Positions 50,501-62,766 of a stretch of 64,000 nucleotides of DNA are shown in pieces; positions within the stretch are counted from its first letter, which is position 1, and each line of letters starts with the position of its first letter. Below the pieces are notes generated by a model, which was not told where the DNA came from, searched no databases, and saw only the letters and a program-made list of their open reading frames with translations. The position numbers were made by a program, and so were the translations under genes. The stretch comes from Edolisoma coerulescens (Eukaryota; Chordata; Aves; Passeriformes; Campephagidae). The stretch covers positions 303,735 through 367,734 of the forward strand of contig VWZW01004383.1 in assembly GCA_013397115.1 (NCBI GenBank), written 5' to 3'.

Positions 50501-53400
50501 AGAGCTTTAGAGAGAGAAAAGAAGCAGCCATGAGGCAATGAACAGTCATGAGACTAAGTCCACTAATAAAGCTGAATTCCCGTATAAAACATCCTTACTC
50601 AAGCATAACAGTACTAATATATAGTGAATAAAGAATTGGCTGGGTAGTGTAATGATGAGAAAAGTATAGTAAAACGTTTCTACTATCACTGATGGTGAAA
50701 AAGAGAAGTGAAGGAGACACGGTACAAATAATACCTAAAACATTATAGTATCAGCTAATAACAGTATTTGATATGCTGTGACCCTAGAAGGGGGTGTTTA
50801 TCTGAACCCAAGAAACAGAAGGGGCAATATATGCCTGCCTCACAGTCACATAATCTGGCATCTATATGTACTTTTGGAGATATAAAAGATTACTTAATGA
50901 GTGACAGAAACATATATGGGGCAAATGATTCCAGCATATAGGAGATGATGCTGAAAGAAACAGAGAAATTTCTTCAAATGGGAAGGGCAGCTGAACTGTC
51001 TAGCAAAAGTACCAAAACAGTGTTATCAGTGCAGAACAGGGACAAACTAAAGGAAACTGGGAAGCAGGATAGAGACAGACTGGATGGGAATACAAGTGTT
51101 GTATTGCAGGGTATGTACTGAGTGAAACAATACACAAGACAGTAAAACCCTGTCTGGTTCCCAGCAAAAACATGTAAAAAGCAGAGAGCATAGCAAGACT
51201 TTCTGTCCAGTATGTTGTAGCTCAGGAAATAGAGAAAGTGGTAATAGGTATGGAGGACATAGAGAATACAGTTAAAAGAAAGATGTCTTCTGGTTGTCTT
51301 GCATAAATACAGATAAATCCGTTGCACAGAAGGATGCAGAAGAATGATGTCAGCCTTTTTATTTTCAGAACTGTTCTATCAGGTCTTAATCAGTTGACTC
51401 CAGTTACACAGTGGAGCCATCAGCAGCCTAGTCCTAACAAGCTGGTTAGTGATGACTTTAATCTGAAGAACTAGAATTCATGATGCAGGTATTTGAAGCC
51501 AAAGAGCAAATGCAGCCTGTGGAGAAGAAGTTTGACAATCAAGAGATGTTACATACACAAGGTATTAATTTCCTGAGCATGGTAGAGGAGAGAGTGATCT
51601 CTCTGTGTGTTCTCCTTTTTAGAAAATGTAAGATCATACACCCAAAAATGAAGCAGAAGTCAGAAATAAGCCTTAATACAGTGAGATGACTAAAATTCAG
51701 TTTTTCATAATGGCAGAGTAATAACAAATAGTTGATAACTCTACAAGAAATGACACTATTATGTCTATTGAAACTTTCAGAGAATAACTCAGATGCCTAA
51801 TTCTTCCTGTGGAAAATTTGGAATAAACTGAGGATCTTCATTTAGCCAAACCCCAAAACGTATTTATGTATGTCAGCACTAACAAACAGTAGATTCTATA
51901 AGCTATCATATGTTTAACACCTCTGTTTGTCAGGCTAAGACTTTTACCACTCTGTGGTTTGAGCCATGTGACAACACTGACTACACCTTTTGGAAGATAA
52001 TGGCCTGGTGTAAATGCTTTTGACCTGCGCCCAACTTCTAAGGTGTTGCAATGTAAATTGAAGCTGGGAAGGGTTCCCAGACATGTAGCTTGAAGCTGAT
52101 GACAGAGCTATTAAATATTAATGGTCTGACAAAAGAGACAGTCAATGTCACTATGTAATAAGCAAAATATGAAGTTGAATGTAGACATGTAGAACTTGAG
52201 AAAAACTGCTTTCTCTGTTAGTTGACATCTGGAGAGATGTCAGCAAGACCCTGGAATAGTCAGCACAATTAGGAAAGCACTCAAAATGAAAGCAGTCCAA
52301 TGTCTATTAGACAGAGTGATTTTTTCTGGAGTTACCCAAGGTTTTTAAAACAATGAGGAGGTACTGCTCCTAAGACTTTATAGGGTAGCTAATACAAAAT
52401 TATTTTGTTCTGAAGGAGGTTAGGACCAGTGCTAATGCACACCAACCAGCCCAGAATACTTACTTAAAGACAGGAAATAAAAAGGAACCAGAGCCGTGCT
52501 TTCTGAATTGCAGTTCCTTCAATTCACCTTTCAGCACTAGCCCAAAATCTGCTTGAAGGAACTTGGACAAAACTGTGGGTTTGTACTCAGGTTTTTTTCT
52601 TTGTAAAACTTCAGCAGTATATTATGAAAATAAGGTACTTCCCAAGAAAATCCCTGTATATGGTAGATGCACCCAACAGGACATGCCTTCCAGAATACTA
52701 GACATGATTTTATAAGACAAAAACTGCATCTCCAGTGGTGGGCTTCACACAGCCCCCTGAAGAGCAGGCAGTAGTAAATCAGCTTTTGTACCAACCACAG
52801 CAGTCTGAAGGTCCACTTATCACAGGAAGTTACTCTGTTTTAGTCTGTGAGGGATGAACTGTACCTGCAAAATACTTTTTTTTGAAGGAGACCTAACAGC
52901 AATCCTAGAAGACTTAGAAGGTGCCTACAGTGTGCCTGAAATATACTTCAGACCTACTGATACAGATCTGAATGAAATGTCAACCTAGAATGTATGCCCA
53001 GATAAGAGCAAAGAAATAGCAATCTGAGGTGCTCAGACTTCTGACTGACCACAGGAGATTTCACAGCTTCATGAAATATCAGCCCTGGTAAAAATCCAGA
53101 GAAGAAAACAAAGAAAAATAAAAGAATAAAACCAATAGACAAGCTTTCTGCTGCAGCTGCTGTAAGGCTTGTTCGAGGACATGTGAACAAAGACATTAAC
53201 AGGAGGTAGGGCATATCTGAAAGCATATTTTGGAAAATCTGAAGTACTAGAGTGTCTGAAAACTTAAGATGCCTGGCAGTAGTCTTCAAAATTAGCACAG
53301 AATAGGTCACATTAGCCTGGATGCTCAAAGGCAACAGGAGAGTCAATCTGACAATGAAGAGCTTGTAAACAAGAACAAAACTGGTGAGCAGTTCTCACTG
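50501..53400. other. Purine-rich stretch of unknown origin
   Basis: The plus strand is markedly A- and G-rich for much of this stretch, most clearly at 50.5-51.3 kb and again near 53.06-53.36 kb. A 130-codon minus-strand frame (52954-53346) and a 117-codon one (50974-51327) are hydrophobic, as expected when a purine-rich strand is read in reverse, and match no family I know. A-rich strands are typical of retroviral genes, so an eroded element is possible, but I identify no LTR pair, zinc knuckle or polymerase motif. Confidence 0.3.
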
Positions 53401-56400
53401 CATTGTTCAGCTTTTACATTCCTGCATGTTTTTCCCTTCCTTCTACCATCTCCCTTTCTAATTTTTGCCTTGACACAGATAAACCAAGTCTACAGTGCAA
53501 AAAGGAAACAATGGACAGTGAAATGAACTAGTAAAAAAATCAGTAAAAAAAGTTGATGATTTGATACCATCATGTAGATGAACAGGTCTGGTTCAGCCAT
53601 CAAAAATCCACTTGTCACAATAATAGAAACTAAAGGCTGATGCTACTAGCAGAGGGAAATCTGAAGATAGTGCCCGCACAAAATCAAAATCCAAGTCAAA
53701 GTAAATATGCAGTATAAAGGGAAATTTAAAAAAAAAAAAAGAATGTATCTTGATGTGTAATCTTGATGCCAACAGAAGCTCAAAATCTAATTTCTTTCAA
53801 AAATTTTTACAGTTCGCTTGAAGGAAAAGTAAAATAAAAATACATATGGCCATGGCAAGGGCAATATTGAGTTATAGTCTTGATTCATTGAGTTTCAGCA
53901 GAACTGTTCTGCAGGCTATTCTGAAGGTGTTCTGTGGTCATAACTGGTGACTGTACAGCTGTAGGTGCAGGAGAATGCAGCACTGGTGTGGTGTAGATGT
54001 TCCCACCATTCCATTACAGTGTACCTGTAAGCTGCTTATAGAGTCTTACATAACACTAGGAAAAAAATCTTTAAAAACACTTCAGATTTGTTTCTGCTTA
54101 TCCCCTGTACCCTTTGCAACGTCAGGATAAAACCTAAAAATTGAAAAGCATTCCTCCCTTTTGATGTCAAATCCTGGGGTTGAGAGAGGAGATGCAGTCT
54201 TCCAGGAAGGTGTCTGACCTGGCAGGTTTGTTCTGTTGCTCCTCAGTGCTCTGAGAGAGTATGTGGTATGTGCTCTACACAGGTTAAGTAAAGTTCTCTG
54301 TTTTGAACTTCACTCTGGAGAAAGAAGCTTTTCATTAGGCAGCTGCCTGGAAACAACTCAATACAGAAAAGTGAGAAAGCTTGAGAGATTTTAGTGTCTC
54401 TGAGTACATAATTTCCTGCAGTTTCACACAGTTACACTTATGCAGAGACAAACTTTTCTGAAATTTCAGGCTACATTTTAACATGCATATGTTTCTTGGA
54501 ATGAAAACTTTGCCATGGCTAAAACCCTTCTCCCAGACAAGAGAAACCATCCTTGCAAACCTTGCTAGAGAGTGGTTTTGTCACACTCCTCTCAGGACTG
54601 AAACTCCTTGTTGAAAAAAAGCCTCGAAGTGTCATGACTGTTAGTCCACTTTGGATTTAATAGTAGTTTTGGATATCTTTGGATATGTCATGGGGAACTT
54701 TTGGTCTAGATCTGTGTGCCAGTGTGTGGGTTCAGCCCCAGAAGTGAGTCTGCACAGCGCTCTCCTGCACTCAGGGTGATTTCCTCAGCTCTCCCGACCC
54801 TTTGCTGCCATGTCAAATGGCAGGTAGTGCAACATCTCACTAACAGCACCACAGCTGTGCACTGACAAGCAGAGTGGGGCTCACATCAGACCTCTTGGGA
54901 GGCTGTTGGTGCGTATTCTTTTCCTATGAAACTTCACAAGGCTTGTGGGACCTTTTATCTTCATCTGTACTTTATATAGACTGCCTGTGTATTCATATTG
55001 TATTAGACGTTGTATTTGGATCTGAGTGTTTAACTACATATATAACATATTGTCAGATGTGAATAACTTGGGAGATGATAAACAAAGAATGTGCAGATTA
55101 AATTATATTTAAAATATTCTAAAAATTGGAATAAAAAAAATTTGAACTAGTCAAGCAGACTGCAAGGGAGCGTGGGAAAACTATCATTTGGGACTTGGAA
55201 GAATAGATTGGACAAAGCATTAACAATCAAATTTTTTTAGAAAAGGAATAACAATTGGAAGTAATTTGCAGTGGTGGGAGAGCAGAGCATAAGTGATTTC
55301 TTAGAACTTTAAAAAAATACTTTATTATCTTAAATTATTTCTTTGAAAGGTTTTCTCCCTGCTTTAATGTAATGAATTCTATAGCAATGATGAGTAAGTA
55401 TTTAGGGACATTTACCAGGGATTCTTTAGAAGAGATGATGAATGATTATTGGCTACAGTTGCTAATTGACACAATAATCTGTGCCAAGGGATTCCTCTCT
55501 AGTTTTGAAACTATATTCTAAAAAGAAAAGAGAATTGATTTTTTAGATAACACACTGATGTTGAGATTAATTGAAGCATGATGAAGACTCATGCCTCTCA
55601 TTTTTTCTTAAGAAATGGTATAATTCTTGTCTTTATGTGTTTCTTGTAATTTGTGATTTAAAAGATGTGCAATTTTAACATAAAACCTATGACAGTAACT
55701 TTAAGTTGGAGCTTCAGTATGCCAAAAAAAGAGGAAGCTATAGAATAGTCCTATAGATAGTTTGAATGTGCTAATTTTTCTTAAAAAGGAGAAAATGCAC
55801 AAATAGAACAGGTTTGCCCAGCTACCTTTTCTATAGAATCACTAATTTTCACCCTGAAGTGGTCAGGCAGATTTATGGACTAAAACAGGGCCTCAGGCCA
55901 TGTAACATGATTGTAAGCTAGTCAACCCCTCATTTGTGCCAAGTAAATTTTGGAAATGATTCTCCTTTGCTGACAGTACCCTCATTACTGATTGTGTAGA
56001 GTAATTTATCAGGCATTTCTTAAAATAAACCGTTCATTTATGCTAATAGGACTTGGCAGAGAGGAAAAATTGGCAGGACTTGAAGTTCCTAGTGTTTTTC
56101 TTTTTTAAAACAAAAACTGTAAAGTCCTCAGTATTTTGAGCAACGGTTATCACAGCCATGCATATAGTTTATTAAAGTGACTGCTAATTGCATAATAAAT
56201 TTTCACAATGGGAGAAAATTGTTCCTATGTTAAGTTTACAAAAGCAAATAGTTTGGTAGTATTGTAAAAGCACAGTCATTAGTTTCATACTTGTACATTC
56301 GTTATTGGCTAAGCTTCTGTTATTAATGAATCACTTAACATCTTTTCCATGACTCGTCTATTCTCAGTGCCGTACCTCATCTTGAAATATCTCTTTGTTC

Positions 56401-56467
56401 CTTACCCCTCACGTATTTTCTGTTTGGTAGCTCCCTGCAAGGAGATGTTTTCTTTCTGCTTCATAGT
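53401..56467. other. SUGCT downstream intron, nothing recognised
   Basis: Unique sequence. The less AT-rich part near 54.7-54.9 kb was checked for LTR ends and none was convincing. Confidence 0.45.
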
Positions 56468-56566
56468 GGGGCTTTGATCCTGCAAACAGCCACACACATC
56501 AGTAACTCCTCAAGTGAGTAGTCCCATTGAACCTATGGGACTGGTCAATAGGTACAGTTAATAACT
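56468..56566. repeat. Ancient palindromic (MITE-like) repeat
   Basis: GCTTTGATCCTGCAA, AAGTGAGTAGTCCCATTGAA, CCTATGGGACTGG is a diverged copy of a palindromic repeat that I recall from turtle and bird genomes (GATCCTGCAAACAC ... GAGTAGTCCCATTGACTTCA ATGGGACTACTC). The centre keeps perfect 8-bp arms, AGTCCCAT (56520-56527) and ATGGGACT (56535-56542). I do not recall a family name, and an origin as a DNA transposon derivative is inferred from the palindrome. Confidence 0.55.
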
Positions 56567-56846
56567 TCTACATGTTTGTAGCACCCAACTGCAGCCACTG
56601 TACAGAGTTTAGCTGCTACCCTTTGCAGCTGAACTAACTTGTATTTAGTTCAATACATTTCACATTCAGTTGTCTTCAAAAAATAAATAAATGAGTTCCT
56701 GAAAAAGCCATGCTTCCTAACCCACAAGAAAACATCCAAAGCTCAAAATAAGACGAAAACATGCACTGAAACACACAAATAAGGTCTGAAACACTGATAA
56801 AATGACAGCTGTAGCAAATTGTGACTCACCAAAAAACAATGCTTTA

Positions 56847-56915
56847 ATCCAATGCCTGCTGAAGTGTAAGGGGAAGTATTCTGTTAACTTCACTGGTGGT
56901 TAGGTCTGGTCCTCG
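56847..56915. repeat. Ancient interspersed repeat remnant
   Basis: AATGCCTGCTGAAGTGTAAG, then TTAACTTCACTGG and TCTGGTCCT resembles old amniote repeat text (TGCCTGCTGAAGTCAATGGG ... CATTGACTTCAGTGGG). It lies 280 bp from the palindromic repeat and may be part of the same insertion event or family group. Confidence 0.42.
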
Positions 56916-59900
56916 TTTAATACGACAAAGCTAGATGCATCTCCAATTGTACATAAATTATGTGATAAGGGGTTTTTTTTTGTGTTCAGTTTCTCAAATG
57001 GAAAAATCTGTTGCAGCGTCAAGTAAAACTAAAAAGTGATGTTGTTTTTATTACTGCTTTTTAATGAAAGTAAATATGGAAGTGAGTAAGTGCAATCAGT
57101 ACAGAATATACCGTGCTTCTTATAACTACAAATTAAGCATGACACATTGACCCCAAATTTTCATCACGCCTCAGCCTTTAACTGCAGAAGCCAGAAACTC
57201 AGACTGTCTTTTCAAAGACAGACAACATAGAACAGCCAACAGCACCTTAAATTGAAGACTAAACCCTAGATGTTTTTTAATAATCAGACTTTCATGGAAG
57301 CTGTGTAATGATACAACTTAGATTATAGCTTTAAATTTTTGCTGTCTCATGCTATTGTACTTTCTAGTTTGCAGAACTGAAGGGACCCATATCTAGTAAA
57401 ATTAAGAACAAAGGTTCTCTAACATTTTGCAGGTCTTCAGCTTTTCAGACTTAAAACTCAAATTTAAAATGTGAAGCTTATTCCACAAACGCTTACTGAA
57501 CCTGGCCTTTTCTGCTACATGTCTATTACTCACCATCATAACTAGAATGTCCCTGCAATGGGTCTAAATGTTTCTGCTAATGTTTTCCACTTCTGTCTGC
57601 ATTCTTTTCATATTGTTTCCTGCCATTAATGCAATAAAAATGTCAGCCACAAATACCAGATTCCTAATGGAAAAGCAAAACAAACTAAAACCACAGCCAG
57701 CACCACAGCTGAGAAATATTATTTTCCCCTCATATTCCAAATTTTTACTAGGCAAACAATTAATTGAGGTTGCATATACAATCTGCATTGTTAACTAAGT
57801 TACATACATTTTTCATACATGGAAATCAGAATTACTGGCACTCTCTGTTACAGAGTGGTTTCATGCATACATTTGGGTTGTCTGATCATAGAAAGAGGGT
57901 ATCTTGTTTAAATGAGAGGACCATAATTGGTACTTTTGGCTTCTCCTGCTCTTGGAAAAACACCATAATCTTCAGTTCAAGGTATAATGGGGCAAGCATT
58001 ACTTCTTTAATGTCCTGCAGCACACAGATGTTTAATGAATTTATACTTTTTATTTGCTATGAGTTCCTAAAAGGTAGAAGGCTCAGAAGAGAAGATCTAA
58101 ATATCTCTTGTTAATGGAAGATGGATGGTTCTTGTAATGTGTCAGTTTATTTGTACAATGCAATAAGTAGCCTCTCTGATTTTTTTTTTTTTTTTGCTCA
58201 TTACTTAAACACTTCAAAGTTTCTGGCTGTTCTTAAATACAATTAGATGAAACATTTCTGTTTAATTTATTCACATGAAATTGGTGACGAAGTTGAGGTA
58301 GAAATCTGAATTCTGTATAGGACAAATTAGTGGTGGTAGTGAAGTTCCTAATCTATTTATTATAACATATATATGTTTGGAGAACAGATCCCCATATGTA
58401 CTGTTCCCTCAGCATGCCTAAAATAAAATAAAAAAGTGGCCTCTTTCTCATGAAATCTGTAACCTTAAGTGTAATACAGGAGCAAAAATTGATAAAGATC
58501 ATGAAGAAGCATTGAAACTGTACAAGTCAGCATAAAGCAAATAGTTGCAGCTCTTATGAACATTTTAGTTACTCACTGAAGATTAGTTTTCTGAGAAACT
58601 CTTGAGTTGCTTCTGGTAGTGAAGGTAAGAGGTATACGAGAGATTACCTCTTGGGTGATTTGGCTATATATTTTTCTCCCATAAAACTATCTCTTAAGGA
58701 ACAGTGCGAAGTGCAAAAGAGCAGGTTCTGTCTGCTAGGAGTTTAACATAGACCTTGGATTATAACTGAGCATTTTCTATCTATTTATTTCACCTTTCAT
58801 TTTAATACATATATTTTGAGATCTCTAGCCATATTTTTGAGACTCTACTTCTGCCCAGTTCATTAGTGTAAGTTCAGTCTGTAAACTCTTTGGATTAAGG
58901 GTAGTTTTCTTCCAATTGTCTGTGCACTTCTTGGTTCAGCTGAACCTCTATCTAGTTTAAAAACAATAGCAATAACTCAAAATAAGTATGTACTCTGAAG
59001 ATGCCTTCAAATGTTCCATTTTTTAATGAGAAAGTGGTGGAAAATGGCAGGAGGTTCAGAACACAATGGATCCACTATGCTTCCCTTATTTAACTTCTTC
59101 CTGAACCCCTTGGTGGTGATGCTGGAAGTTGTGAAGTATAGGAATAGACCACTACTGGGGAGTAGCCCTGTTTGTTCATTAGAAGGGCTCCACTGCCTGT
59201 GGGGAAGCTTTGCTGAAACATGCCATGCAGTGGCAAGATTTCATCCAATATAAGTGTCAGGTCAAAATGCAGGATTTGAAAAACAATCATAGTTGTACAA
59301 ACAGGTAGCTGGAATATCTCTCTGCCTTGTGCTCTCTGAGAAGAGCTATATGTGCAGGACCATGAGGAATGGTCTTTTGCCTAGTCCTAGCTGCCAGTTC
59401 CTCTCCACATCTGTGTATTGTCATTATTGCAGCCTCTGAGACTGCGAAATTATTTGGTGCACACAGGAGGACAGCAGTGAGACTGTAGAGGAAAATTTCA
59501 GAGTTGCCGATTTATCTTCTTCCCACCAATTCCTGTTAAAAAAACCCCCCACAACCAAACCAAACCAAAACAAAACCACCCCAAAACCTGCAAAGATACT
59601 TTCTCAAGAGCCTGCTTAACAAGTTTTTGCGCAGTGGTGTATAATTTGGCACCACATGATTAAAAAAATTAAGTGCCCCTGAATGCTGTTTTAAAAGACT
59701 CTGCATAGACATTCCAACTACAGCAATACTTCAGTAGTTCCATCTGGATTCAGTCTTAGCACATCAGCAATAGGACTGAAACTTATTAACACTCCTGAAA
59801 TTCAGTGTTCAAGATCTTTCATTTGAAAATATAAATGCAATGCCAAGCAAAGTAAAACTTGAAAAGTTTGTCCTTTATCTTCTCAAACTAATGGCAAAAA

Positions 59901-60638
59901 AAATCCAAATCTAATTTAGTTTGCATGAATTTATCATATTTTTTGACTTCCCTAGAAAATGACTGTTTCTCATTTTTCTCCAGCTGTAAATAATATGACT
60001 TAAATAGCTCAGTGAAGCAGCTCTATTATTTACTGGTCAAAAAACATTAGAAATGATTGAAGGGTTTTTATGAAAGAGGTGGCTAAGAATTGTTCCTCTA
60101 ATTGAAAGTTTAATGTTTGTTGCATATTGCAGGGGCAATATATATCCATAGGCAGAGAGAAAATCTGAAAAATTATCATTTTTTAAGGGTTACCTGTTTC
60201 TGTTTTCTCAGGTTTGCAAGTATTTAGTATATTTAAAACACGTGAGTTTTTAAGAAGTGATTTTTGCATGCCATGGTTGACGTGCTTCTAAGAAGTGTAT
60301 TGATTTTTAGACACTGCTTACTGGCCTGATTGAAACCAAGTCTGTTGGAGCAGGCCTAAACCACACAATGAAGGATGAGACAGGGACATCCAGGAGGTCT
60401 TCAGAATCACAGAGTTTACTGCTAACAAGATGCTTCACCCACTCTGATTTCCCCCATGCAAAAGGGAAAGGGCTGCAGGCCATAAGCCTTCTGAGATTCG
60501 AGGTAACAGCTTTGCATGACACCTTGGGAAACCTTAAGCCATATTTCACATTTTCCCGCAACGAAAGCAGGAAGAGCCTTATGAGAGATTTGATTGCAAA
60601 AATCAATTTGAAGCCTAGTCAGTTAATCTCATACATTG
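56916..60638. other. SUGCT downstream intron, mostly unique sequence
   Basis: No exon recognised. It contains a poly-T run at about 58181-58195 and the A/C-rich tract listed separately. The 115-codon frame starting at 60368 runs into the solo LTR and overlaps a 99-codon antisense frame; both are treated as chance. Confidence 0.5.
59537..59587. repeat. A/C-rich low-complexity tract
   Basis: AAAAAAACCCCCC followed by ACCAAACCAAACC-type units with almost no G or T. Similar in style to 7570-7612. Confidence 0.75.
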
Positions 60639-60643
60639 CAGGT
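60639..60643. repeat. Target site duplication, left copy (CAGGT)
   Basis: Five bases, CAGGT, directly before the LTR start TGTTGTGG. They are repeated exactly after the LTR end. Confidence 0.8.
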
Positions 60644-61051
60644 TGTTGTGGTTTAGGAATGATGATCTCTAATTTAGTAGTCCCACTAAAACCATGCTCT
60701 CTCCCTCCAATTTGAGGCACAAAAGGTAAAGATCACAGGCTGAGATTTAGAACAATTTTACTGGAAACAGCAATGAGGCAAGAAAACAAACACTAACAGC
60801 AACAATACTAATGACAGAGGGTATAAGAAAATAAATTATTCACACAGAAAAACCCCCCAGTAATAGACAATACCAGACAGCTCCCTCTGCCACATTCTCT
60901 CACCTGGAAGGAACCCCTTCTCCCTGGAATACCGTCCCTTTCCCATGCCCCTGGCAATGGTCTGAGGTGGTATAGAATAACCTCCAGGTCCTAGCCATGC
61001 CCTCTCCAGGCTGCTGCAAAAATTAACCCTGTCCTGGCCAGAACCAGGACA
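60644..61051 (-). mobile_element. Solo LTR of a bird endogenous retrovirus
   Basis: A 408-bp unit starting TGTTGTGG and ending CCAGGACA, so it has TG...CA termini, flanked by an exact 5-bp duplication CAGGT. Read in reverse it begins TGTCCTGGTTCTGG and includes GGGTTAATTTTTGC, a pattern known from avian LTRs, and it ends with an ACCACAACA-type terminus. The minus orientation rests on that resemblance and on an AGTAAA hexamer (reverse of 60757-60762) in the expected 3' half. A 5-bp duplication fits ERVL-type and some ERV1 elements. There is no internal gag, pol or env and no second LTR in the window, so it arose by LTR-LTR recombination (inference). It lies antisense to SUGCT. Confidence 0.85.
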
Positions 61052-61056
61052 CAGGT
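61052..61056. repeat. Target site duplication, right copy (CAGGT)
   Basis: Exact CAGGT directly after the LTR end, matching the left copy. Confidence 0.8.
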
Positions 61057-61895
61057 AGAACTGAATCTTATTAAAAGTTATGTAACACCATTTTTAAAAT
61101 CTTTTATGTGAAAGACAAGTTCAGTACAGAGCAATACAGGAGAAACATTGATGGAAGCTACTTGTGATATTCCTGCTATTTTTTTGTCAGATTTTACCCC
61201 ATTTCCTTGTGTCAGATACTGAGTTTACCACTCACTCCCTCATCAAATGAAGTTGTTCAAATACCAGGTTTACCTCTGCATGTTGTTTAATCTTATTTTC
61301 TCAAGAGAATCACAAACACACTGCTTAACTAGGGGCCTATTACCAAGATGGACTGCCAGGAGATAAATACTGAAATTGTTCATAAATACTGGGATGTTCT
61401 GCATCCCAAAATCCTGTTGGACAGAGAAGGCTAAGTGCTGAATTCAGACCAGGTTGCTTGGGGCTTTGCCAGGTTGCTTTGTCTGTTGAGCCTTGAAATC
61501 CTTGAGGACGGAGATTCTACAGTCTCATGTGAAAACTTTTGTGAAACCTGCTTTCTGCAGGCAGTCCATGTTGGAGCAGTAGGGAATAAATCCCTTGTTC
61601 TCTTTTAGTTATAGAATTGCCAAGTGTTGTCTGACACAACAGTATTGAAAAAAATGAGATTTAGCATTATTTAAATATTAACAGTATCACCTTAAAATGA
61701 TTATGTTCTACATGTTTTATATGAGTGCTGTAGAACAGTAACATATGCACATACTCTTCCAGCTGGACTGTAAAATTTATGAACCTCATGCTTCTGGCAC
61801 CATTGGTATCACCGTAAGGACAATAGTTTTACAAGAAGAGTATTTGTATTGTGGTATTTTGTGGTTCTATTATTAGAAGGATAAGAGGACATGGA

Positions 61896-61914
61896 GTTTG
61901 TTTGTTTGTTTGTA
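61896..61914. repeat. (GTTT)n short microsatellite
   Basis: Four GTTT units followed by GTATG. Confidence 0.8.
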
Positions 61915-61970
61915 TGTAACGGTAAAAGCTTTTCTTTTGACTTCATCTTTTTATTTTTAGGCAAATAAGA

Positions 61971-61988
61971 TCATACATACATACATAT
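61971..61988. repeat. (CATA)n short microsatellite
   Basis: About four CATA units, ending in CATATG. Confidence 0.8.
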
Positions 61989-62742
61989 GCTTTTTAAGTG
62001 TTCCTAAAATACATATATTTTTTTTCTGTCTGCATCTTTATCTTTTAGATAAATTCATTGCTAAAAGCACTTCTTGGACAACTACAGAAGTTGAGAATGT
62101 ATCTTGAAGTTGCTTTCCTTTTCTTTCTGTGTGAAGCCCCTGCAGCTGACTTTTTTCAGACACAATCCATTCAAATTAGCTTTTTTCTTTTTGCTGTCTT
62201 CTTTTAAATCATCTGTTGGCCTCTACCACACCATCCCTTAGCTCAGTTATTTCACTCCTGTTCCTAACTGCATTATTCACCAAGTCAACCACAGTTAGCT
62301 GAGCACATTATGAAAAATTCTTGTGATCATAAGAACTTCCTCAACTGCAGGTGGTGACTCTGCTTCATATCTCCTATCTTCTTGCTCCAGCATTTTTTCT
62401 GAATCTCAATGGTAAGCATCTCAGTTACATTTTCATCACTTTTAACATCAAACTCTCCTCTCTTCCTCCTACTCACTCTACTATTTCGGGCACTAAACAT
62501 TTCACCCTTTTTCTTTTTTTTTTTTTGTTTGCCTCCGTAGCTGTGTACTCTCTCCACTTTTTGTGATTCCTTCCTCTATTTTATCTTCTTCATTATAAAT
62601 TTTCTAATCTGTGACTCTTCCAAGATCAATTTTACAAATGGTTCATGCACACTCAAGAACTGGAGTTCTCAGCCTATGGCATATGGAAGGTCTGCATCTT
62701 GTCTTGTCTCTGACAATGACCAAAATTTTGGCTACCTTGTCA

Positions 62743-62766
62743 GAAAAAAAAAAAAAAAAGAAAAAA
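62743..62766. repeat. Poly-A run
   Basis: Seventeen A, one G, then six A, followed by a short C run. It could be the tail of a retroposed sequence, but no source body was recognised to its left. Confidence 0.7.

Noticed and set aside
52954..53346. A 130-codon minus-strand open frame, hydrophobic in the middle
   Set aside because: It lies opposite a purine-rich strand, which automatically gives Phe/Leu/Ser-rich frames. No family motif, start context or splice signal supports it.
54540..54930. Less AT-rich block considered as an LTR
   Set aside because: No TG...CA termini with matching flanking duplication, and no second copy in the window.
60368..60715. A 115-codon plus-strand frame overlapping a 99-codon antisense frame
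   Set aside because: It runs into the solo LTR and crosses its target duplication, so it cannot be an old conserved coding frame. No motif recognised.
62300..62766. Possible processed retrocopy ending in the poly-A run at 62743
   Set aside because: No recognisable source gene, no target duplication visible, and a second homopolymer run on the opposite strand at 62.51 kb suggests simple low complexity.
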